Shown in pieces: positions 55,730-64,000 of a DNA stretch of 64,000 nt; within the stretch, counting starts at the first letter, position 1, and each line of letters opens with the position of its first letter. Below the pieces are notes generated by a model, which had not been told where the DNA came from, ran no database searches, and saw only the letters and a list, made by a program, of their open reading frames with translations. Made by a program: the position numbers and the translations under genes. This stretch comes from Triplophysa rosa (lineage: Eukaryota; Chordata; Actinopteri; Cypriniformes; Nemacheilidae): the NCBI RefSeq assembly GCF_024868665.1, contig NC_079894.1, positions 3,621,426 through 3,685,425 of the forward strand. The letters are read 5' to 3'.

Positions 55730-58700
55730 ATGACGGAGAACACTAAAACGCATGTCATCTTGCTGTCATGTGGAAGTTTCAACCCCATCACGAAGGGACA
55801 CATTCATATGTTCGGTAAGTGTGTTGCCTGTTTTGGATCGGATGCTCGCCCCATATGGAATTGTTAAATGAAACTCTATGTTGTATGTAAATGTGTTTAT
55901 GGTCATCGTGGTTTCAGACATTGTGATGATTTTGATGTGAAGTCTAAAATGAAGTGTTATTGTTGAGCGCTGTCCGCGGCGTGCGTGGTGCTGAAATGGG
56001 CGACGGCCTCAGTGCCAGTAATGATCCGAACACATCGAGGTTAAGGCTTTAGTAAAGAACATCTCAAATTTGTCTATGCAAGCATACCTTTTATTCATTA
56101 GAAACATACTTGAACGCCAGTATGTTCTAGCCAGACACAGGTTTAACATAATTTCATGTTACAAAATATTAACACTAAACGGATATTGTCCTATCTATAG
56201 TTTTATGCGTCATTCGGGATTTTCAGGAAATGAAATGAGCTTTATTAATGACCTTATGCATTTTTAAAATCTAACTTAATAATGATTTATTAGTCATTAA
56301 TGAGTTTAATATGCTAAAATTATGATAAAACCCTGCAGTTCTGTTTCAAACAGGTCGTTTTCTTATTAACTCACAAGAAAAATAATAAAAAGTAAGGATA
56401 TATGTAACAGCGCAGCAGTAAAAATCTAACTGTGATTTAAAATAGAGGGGCAAGTGTTGTGCATAACAAGGATCAGATGGATCAATGTAAATTAGCATCA
56501 ATGCTGTAGCTCAGACATGATCAGATGATCATTTTAACATCTTATGAGAACCTATAAAGAATAAAATGTCAGCTTGGTGTGTCAAATGTCCTTAATCAAA
56601 ACTCGATTGAGTTACTATAGCCTATACTGTCACTTGTAATTAAAACAAGAGCCTATAGGGATAGTTATCCCGAAAATAAAAATTCTGTCATCATTTATTC
56701 ACCCTCATGTCATGTCAAACTTGTATGACTTTCTTCTGCAGAACACAAAATAAGCTATTTTGAAGAATGTTGGCAACCAAACAACATTGCCCCCCATTGA
56801 CCTCCATTGTATGGACACAAATCCACTGAGACTTTCTTCAAAATATCTTATTTTGTGTTCCACAGAAGAAAGAGTAATGTGCAGGTGTTGAACGACATGA
56901 GGGTGAATAAATGATGACAGAATTTTTATTTTGGGGTAAAATGTCCCTTTCAACGTTCTGTAACAATTGCATGTGGCACTTTGAATAAAGAACAATCATA
57001 GGAAAGTATGAAACATTTTAGGCAAATGAAATTAAACAAATTAATAGTAACGATAAAATTATTCAAAATGGATTTTTAAATATAGCATTTCATAATCATA
57101 AAAAGCTTGAAGCTCAGCTGTGAACTTGTTTAAGAGTGTGGGTGAGCAAGAGAGAGAGAGAGAGATTTTATCCACTGGTAGTCTCTCTTCACTATTCAAT
57201 GTGCCAATAAACATAATGGGAAAGAACCTGTAGGAGCTCTATACTTTCCTTAATCCAATCAGCTATTATTACACGAGCCGAAGCAACATTAGGAGTGCCA
57301 CCACAGTTAGATCAATACACTTCTGCTGTTTTCCCCCTGAAGCTCACAGCTTCAATGTGTCCGTGACCTAATTCTCAAACCTTCCTCTCTTACTGAATGC
57401 CTTTGCATATATTGAGGAACAAAAATAAAAACGGGCTCGTGTCACATTCTCAGCGGTGCTTCTGTCTGTGAGCAGCGGTTCCAACCTATACTGGGCGGTT
57501 TATAAATGTCACTAACCTATAACAATAAATACAATACTTAATAAATAAAATACATTTTGATGCTAGCATTTAATTTCGTTAATGAATGTGTTAGTTTTCT
57601 TTTAGAACACGTTTTTCTTTTCTTTGAGCTTCCTTTGCAGTAGGAGTAGGAGTTGTTCAGAGGATTTCATCTTTCTACTTGTCTTTCTCATTTCCCACAA
57701 GGAGACCTTGTTTCTGCTACCGATTGCTGTCAATATTTTGATGGGAGTTTGAGATTGTATTACAAAATTAAAGCAGATGCATTATGGTAGTCACAGAGAA
57801 TCAGATCTCAGTTATCAGTGAGCATAAACATATGCTAAAACAAGATCGTGCTGCCGTTTTGTTTTTACTTCTGCAGCAAATGAGTTTTACTTTCATTCAT
57901 TTGATCATGTATCATGTTCTGAATGCAAGCAACCTTTGTAACTTTATCCATTTCTGGTTTGCAGAAAAAGCCAGAGAGTATATACACAAGACCGGACGCT
58001 TCATTGTGATTGGAGGTATAATCTCACCTGTACATGACTCCTATGGCAAACCGGTAAGAGAACCTATTTGTGTTCAAGTCTAGGAAGCACTATTTAACAG
58101 AATTAGCGATGTGATTACATATTTTCATTTAAAGAGCTTAGAGCTATAGTTTATTTCTGTTTAGCTCCGAATAAACATCTGAGCACCTGAACCATATAGC
58201 ACTTCCCAAGATGTAAAGACTGGTCCAGCCTCCAGTGCCACTTCCGCTTTCATTTTTATTGACTTTATTTTTAAATCTTTCATACAATTAAATCTTGAAT
58301 AAATTCGCATTGATTATATTTTGATTCGGTTATAAATGTACATTTTATTTCTTTCATAAATGTTCTGTTGGTTGTATATTTTGTTAATTTGTGCATTGTT
58401 AAAAAAAACTGAAACTGGAAGTTCTTCTGGACCAGCATTGTTTACGTCATCCGAAGTGGTCTATAAACCAGCTCTAATAATTTCACTACAAATTATAATG
58501 AGAATTACTAAAATGTTTGCCCTAGTTTTCATAACAGCAAAATATGAATTAGCAGGATTCAGTTATTCCAACTTAAAGGGATACTTTCATAAATTCTGTC
58601 ATAAATTACTGATCGATTTTCCTTTACTTTTCAATACTATAATGTTTATATTTACTTCCCACAAGCCGTCTTAGATTAAACCTGTGAATGTCATTTACAG

Positions 58701-61700
58701 TTCGGAAATAAATGAGTGATTTTCTTGTTTTGGTTCCTTGTGATTTTTTAGGGCCTTGTCTCTAGCAGACATCGTCTGACCATGTGTCAGATGGCAGTTC
58801 AGTCTTCTGATTGGATCAGGTAACTGTCAATCAGTCAGAATGTAAACAGCCTCATAAAAATGCTTTATAACACAAGTAAGAAAAGCATAGTTCGGCATAA
58901 TATTTGTGATGGAAATATACTGCTTACTGCTTGACGTCTAAATGTAAATGTAAATAACATTTCTGATGGATTATTGTTGCTTTGTAGAGTGGATCCTTGG
59001 GAGTGCTATCAGAACACCTGGCAGACCACCTGTAGTGTTCTGGAGCATCACCGAGACCTAATGAAGGTTAGTAGTCAAGAATATCACGTATACTCAATAC
59101 GATAAACTGTTAAATATTAATGTAATAAATTCCTCCGCAGAGAGTGACAGGATGCATTCTGTCCAATGTGAACACACCCTCCACGACTCCTGTGATTGGT
59201 CAGCCAGAAAATGGGAATTCTCCTATTAACCAAAACACAGCGAACAAGTCTGTGGCTAGTGAGCGACCCTTTTAATGTTTGTATGTTATGTATATTTGAC
59301 CCCTGTTTTGGAGAACAGACCTTTAAAGACGGATGTTTTTTATGCAGTTAAGCTGTGGGGAAAGATGAGCGAGAGTTTGGGTAAAATTTGCTGTGTTCGT
59401 CCAAACATGGAGCATTTTACCTTTGTTGGTGAGTTTTGGATTTACACTTGCGTATTCATACGTACAAGTCAAATGTAATATTTTAATAGTTAACCATGAA
59501 AATTCAGTATATTGTTTTTAAAATATTCACACACATCTCACAGGATGTGCATCGATTTAACACGACTACAGTGATTTGCCATGAATCAATCATTTGTGTG
59601 ACCTCTGAAGTCTCTTTCTTTCCCGAACAGATGAAAATGCCAACCTTGGCACCGCAATGCGCTACGAGGAAATCGGTGAGAAGATTTGATTTCCTCGCCT
59701 TGGTTTTTGGTTTTCAAATCAGTCCTTGCTTGCCACTTTGAGTAATGATCAGAAAGACTTGTTTGCCCGCGGAGAAAGAAAAACCACAGGGCATTCCTCC
59801 TCAGCAATAGAAAAATAACATCAAATGCAAAAGGCTGACAGTTGTCGGAGAGACAAGAAGATGCAAATGTGTTCACTATAGACCTCAATGATGTTTGTGC
59901 TCATCTAGTGTAAAGAATGTATTTAAAAGATAGCTGTATGCTGTGTCGTCCCATATTCAATGTCATTTGTATCACGGTTGTTGTGTTTACCCCCACAGCA
60001 TCTCATTACTGTGTTTCATGATGGTGTGTTGTGTAACTGTGGTTTGTGTAGAGTTGCGTATCCTGCTCCTGTGTGGCAGTGATCTCCTGGAGTCTTTCTG
60101 CATCCCTGGCTTGTGGAATCAAAGTGATGTAAGATATATTTCATTCTCCAATCACTAATACTACTTATACCATGGTCTGTTTGAATACTCCATTCTGATT
60201 GGCTGGAAGGTGTGCGTTAAAACTGTTTAATGCACGGGTAGTTCTAGTCAGTTTGTTCAACATTTGAAAGTAACTGATTAAAAAATAACTGTCATTTTCA
60301 CCAGTTTGATCAAAAAGTTTACTGTAAACATCAATAGCAGCTTTAACTTCACTGCAAAAATAACTGTAATTTTACAGAGTTTTTCCCGTTATTTTTTTAT
60401 AGATTTTCCACGTAAAATGAAAAAAAAAACATGTATTTTAAAAAAGTGTAATTTTACAGGGAAAACACGTTATTTTACAGTTTATTTCTGGTGCCCCAGC
60501 TGCCAGAAAATTTCCGTTTTTTAACAAGATTTCTTTTTTTTACAGTTTATTTTTGAAATACGGTCAAAAACTGTAAAATTACAGGACAAGACAACACATT
60601 TACAAGAAAAATGGGGAAAACTATTTAATATATATCCCTCTCCGAGAAAAATATATATTTTACGGTATATTTCTGTTTTTCCAGTTTACAGAAAATTCTG
60701 TTTTTTTTACAGATTTGTTTTACAGTATGGCATATGACCATGGTATAAGCGGGATAATCCATGGCTAGCCTTGCATTAAAGGATTTGAATGCGCTTTGCA
60801 TCGGGTGGTTCTTGGCCTCCACGGCTAGCCGATTATCCCTTACATATGATAGACAATAAGTGTTAGAATTAGCTGGAATGTGTTGAATTCTAGTTATTTT
60901 AGTGTTCATTCCAGGCATTTAAAGAAACAGTTCACCCAAAAATGAAAATTCTGTCATCATTTACTTACCCTCAAGTTGTTCCATATCTGTATAAATGTCT
61001 TTGTTCTGATAAACAGAGAAAGATAGTTGGAAGAATGTTTGTAACCAAACAGTTCTTGGCCGCCTTTGACTTCCATAGTAGGAAAAAAATCTTTATAAAT
61101 TTCTTCGTTCAGCTGAACATTCATGAAGATTTTGAAGAATGTAGGACAGCAAACAGTTCTGGGGCACTTTTGACTACCATTGCCATTTTTACTACTATTG
61201 TAGTCAATGGTGGCCAAGAACTGTTTGGTTACAAACATTCTTCCATCCTTCTTTCTGTTCATCAGAACAGAGAAATTTAACCAGATTACAACTCGAGGGT
61301 GAGTAAATGATGACAGAATTTTCATGTTTGGGGCGTACTGTACCTTTAAGTCAACATGAAACACTGTTTTGCAACTACTTTTATTATATGATGCATTTTT
61401 AAATGACTTAACTTCACAATCCAAATTTTATTATTAATATTTGCAATGGATTTGATCTTATGTATATGACACGTGATTGGAGAGGAGAGGTCGAAAAATT
61501 AGAGGTGAAGAAAATAGTTTGAGGGGCATTTTATGAAATATAAAGTCAAATCTTTTTTGGGGGGACATCCGCATTAAGAAATGACAAAAAAAGTTTTGAA
61601 TTATTAAGTCATGTACGATCAGATAATCGAATCTCTCGAATGAAATTAAAATATTCATTCAGATGGAGGTGATTGTAGGAGATTTCGGGATCGTGGTGGT

Positions 61701-62185
61701 TCCTCGGGATGGGGTCGACACAGAGAGGATAATGAACCATTCGTCTGTGCTCAGAAAGCATAAGGTACAGTAAAAACTCGAATGTCATGCTCTCCTTATT
61801 ACTGACTTGTGATCACATTGTCCACAAATGTATTTACAGTTAATCAAAAAATCAGCATATACTCTCAAAATGCATTTTGTTCAGAACATACTGTATTGTG
61901 ATATTGTAGAAACATGACCATCACTTTTCTTTCACAGGACCATATTACCGTGGTAAAGGATGAGATCGACCACCCCATGTCAATTGTCAGTTCAACTAAA
62001 AGCAGGTGAGTGTTCCTCTTGTTTTGTATCATTCCTCGTCCGTTTCTTTCATATCACAACAGTGTGCTTGGCTCTTCCTCAGACTGGCTCTTCAGCACGG
62101 TGACGGTCACGTGGTGGATTACCTGAGCCAGCCAGTCATCGATTACATTCTGCAGAGTCAGCTGTACATCAATGCTTCTGGATAG
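55730..62185 (+). CDS. nmnat2: nicotinamide mononucleotide adenylyltransferase 2, 11 exons
   Basis: NMNAT2 joins NMN and ATP to make NAD+. It is the labile, Golgi- and vesicle-associated isoform whose loss triggers SARM1-dependent axon degeneration. Coding exons: 55730-55814, 57965-58053, 58752-58819, 58988-59066, 59141-59258, 59348-59428, 59631-59675, 60052-60128, 61663-61764, 61938-62005, 62083-62185. They sum to 915 bp, 304 codons plus stop (human protein 307). The nucleotidyltransferase signature [14 protein letters not shown] is at about residues 15-28. SSRHRL and the second ATP-binding motif SSTKSR are intact. ICCVRP has the two Cys (161-162) that are palmitoylated in mammals. The C-terminus ends SQLYINASG. 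The start chosen ([12 protein letters not shown]) matches the family; an in-frame upstream ATG at 55613 is 5' UTR. Divergent from smg7. Confidence 0.97.
56657..56950. mobile_element. fold-back inverted-repeat element in nmnat2 intron 1
   Basis: The left arm agggatagttatcccgaaaa, then attctgtcatcatttattca, is repeated inverted at the right (tgaataaatgatgacagaat then tttttattttgggg, ending gtccctt). Related to family C elements at 19082 and 60918. Confidence 0.75.
57149..57166. repeat. GA microsatellite
   Basis: About eight ag units in nmnat2 intron 1. Confidence 0.9.
60170..60910. repeat. repeat-rich block in nmnat2 intron 8
   Basis: Repeated acagtttattt and attttacag words at 60350-60720, flanked by accatggtctg (60170) and the inverted gaccatggtat (about 60737). 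The phrase gataatccatggctagcctt and its inverted partner ggctagccgattatccctt flank 60750-60840. Probably one or two degraded transposons. Confidence 0.55.
60918..61350. mobile_element. fold-back element family C in nmnat2 intron 8
   Basis: The left arm ttcacccaaaaatgaaaatt, then ctgtcatcatttacttaccc, is repeated inverted on the right (ggtgagtaaatgatgacaga). The interior also pairs (ggaagaatgtttgtaaccaa with ttggttacaaacattcttcc). It lies 5' of exon 9. Confidence 0.8.
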
Positions 62186-63940
62186 AGCGAGGCAGTCCGC
62201 TCCTTCCCATCAGCCATTCCCGTCTGTCTCTCTGTGTGTAATGTAGAGTATATTCCTCCTGTGCTACCACTGCTTACCCATGTAGAGGAGCATTAGTCCC
62301 TTCTAACTTGTGTCTCAACGGATGTACTGCACTGTGCCTGAGGGATCTGTTTATTAAGACCTGCTCAACCAATCAGTTTCAAGGGACTGGGTCACGTGGG
62401 CTTAGGGTGCCCAATAGGAGGAGGAGGAGGAAAGAGAAAACCGTGTTAGATGAACCGTTGCCTGCTTGAATGTTGGCCTTTGCTGTTGATTTGATACTCT
62501 CTGTTCTTGTACTTGCATGGGTTTTGTTTCAGCGCATGCATGTTTATATTTACCACGCAGACCGTAGTCTGTGTTTGCAAAAAAAACTTTGCTTGGACTC
62601 ATGTCTTGATGCATTTTATACTCATGAATCTACTGGATGTACAGAGAAAGATTACGTTGCTGTCTTTTCGTGTATCGTACGCCGGTTTTGTCTTCAATGT
62701 GCATTCATGTTTACGTGGAGCATTTGGTTGCACATTAAAGAATGCAGTTTCATTTACTTTGCTTTGGTGCACTTGTTCTCACAGACCCTTTTTTCTTGAC
62801 ACACGCAAAATTGCTAGACGTGGTTTTTTTTAGGAAAGCCAGTCACTGCCTCTACACAAACAATTAAAAAAGCATTTTTCTTGCATTCGGTTATGCATTT
62901 CTGGGGGCTTTCTGTACACGCAGACAAAACAAAAGTAGTTCCTTTCTCTAAAGCTCTATTTAAACCTCACACTAATATTTTCACGTTGGAGAATTCCTTT
63001 ACACACTTTTTGAATGTGCAATACAGCAGAGTGAGAAATATTGGAATGTTTAATCTGGAAATAAGATTACAGATTATAGACACCTATAAAACTTTACAAA
63101 TGAATGAAAGTGTAGTTTTTGTTTCACATTATTGTGCTGTTATTTTATTATACAAGAATAAAAGGGATTCATAAAGCATCCCATAGACATTTATAAAGCT
63201 ATAAAATGTAATATAAAATATTTAAAACATCTCATTTGCTCTTGGTTGTGTATACTGGCATAGGAAATGGAAAACTGAATGTAATAAATACATGAAGAAT
63301 AACCTCATTTTATTTGTCGAATACTAATTTAACAAGACAATTGTTAAACACACATTGTTTCTCGCAACGGAATGAGTTTTTTCATTTTACTGAGCAGTGT
63401 CACCATAGCAATTGATGTATTATGAATCGCTTGAAGATTTTGCACCGCTGACTATTTACTTTAATGTAAATTCATTAGAAAATTATTCTGGGAAATATTC
63501 CACTAATAATGAAGCATTTTTCATGATTTCATTCTGCAACTTCACACTTACCACTGTTTTCTTGCAATCTTCATGTCTCCATTCAGAATTATAGCAACAA
63601 ATAATAATAATCATTTTTCTGTTTTCTCTTGTATTTGTATTGCTCTCTTGTTTTTAAAATAGAAAATCATACTATTTTAACATACATAGAAAGCATCATG
63701 TATTAGGATGGTATAGGTTTCAGTTTTGAAGATGCTTAATTTTAGGTCTTTAAATAATCGTTCTTTTTTAAGTATTCGTCTATAGTGTATAAGCATGTGT
63801 GTCTGCATAATGTTATATATTAATATATGACTATATTTTTACTTAATAGTTGCTACATAACACACTGAGAAATATGCTGCCATGACAACAACTCATGCCC
63901 TCGAGGACTGAATTTAATAAAACAAAACGACAATTAATCG
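62186..63940 (+). other. nmnat2 3' untranslated region
   Basis: Downstream of the nmnat2 stop with no other gene seen. Polyadenylation signals aataaa occur at 63157-63162 and 63916-63921, the second close to the window end. Long 3' UTRs are usual for this gene; the true end cannot be set from sequence alone. Confidence 0.55.
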
Positions 63941-64000
63941 AAATTGTTAGTTGTGCATTTCTTTGACTTTTAAAACATTATTTAACTATAGATGTCCAAA

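Overview
The window comes from a vertebrate nuclear genome, almost certainly a teleost and probably a cyprinid. It has long spliced genes, a T-cell receptor alpha/delta locus, AT-rich noncoding DNA, and dense short inverted-repeat transposons and hAT-type elements of the kinds common in cyprinids. The species cannot be named from the sequence alone.

Region 1 (about 0.29-18.1 kb, minus strand): an array of T-cell receptor alpha joining segments (Jalpha). I read 42: 41 have a 12-spacer recombination signal (RSS) on one side and a splice donor on the other, and one has lost its RSS. Two further relics are visible. Transcription runs right to left, so the alpha constant gene should lie left of position 1, outside the window. 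Six consecutive segments at 4.2-6.4 kb are paralogous, in the same order, to six at 9.0-11.0 kb. Small inverted-repeat elements are scattered between segments.

Region 2 (20.3-22.7 kb, minus strand): the delta part of the same locus, in the order Ddelta-Ddelta-Jdelta x3-Cdelta in the direction of transcription. TRDC has three coding exons (Ig domain, connecting peptide, transmembrane tail). The two Ddelta segments carry a 12-RSS on one side and a 23-RSS on the other. No V segment was found between the Ddelta segments and the next gene, so V segments must lie elsewhere, presumably beyond Calpha.

Region 3 (22.8-34.3 kb): no host gene seen. It is dominated by transposon-derived DNA, including a 6.2-kb hAT-like insertion bounded by an exact 8-bp target duplication, a tRNA-derived SINE and a GT microsatellite.

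Region 4 (about 34.3-54.0 kb, minus strand): smg7, the phospho-UPF1-binding 14-3-3-like factor of nonsense-mediated mRNA decay. All 23 coding exons can be placed and add up to a continuous 1164-codon frame. Its 5.8-kb first intron holds three levels of nested hAT-like elements.

Region 5 (55.7-63.9 kb, plus strand): nmnat2, the palmitoylated nicotinamide mononucleotide adenylyltransferase that maintains axons. All 11 coding exons can be placed (304 codons). smg7 and nmnat2 are head to head about 1.7 kb apart, as in mammals.

The TCR segments together form one somatic recombination unit. smg7 and nmnat2 are unrelated housekeeping and neuronal neighbours that mark the edge of the locus.
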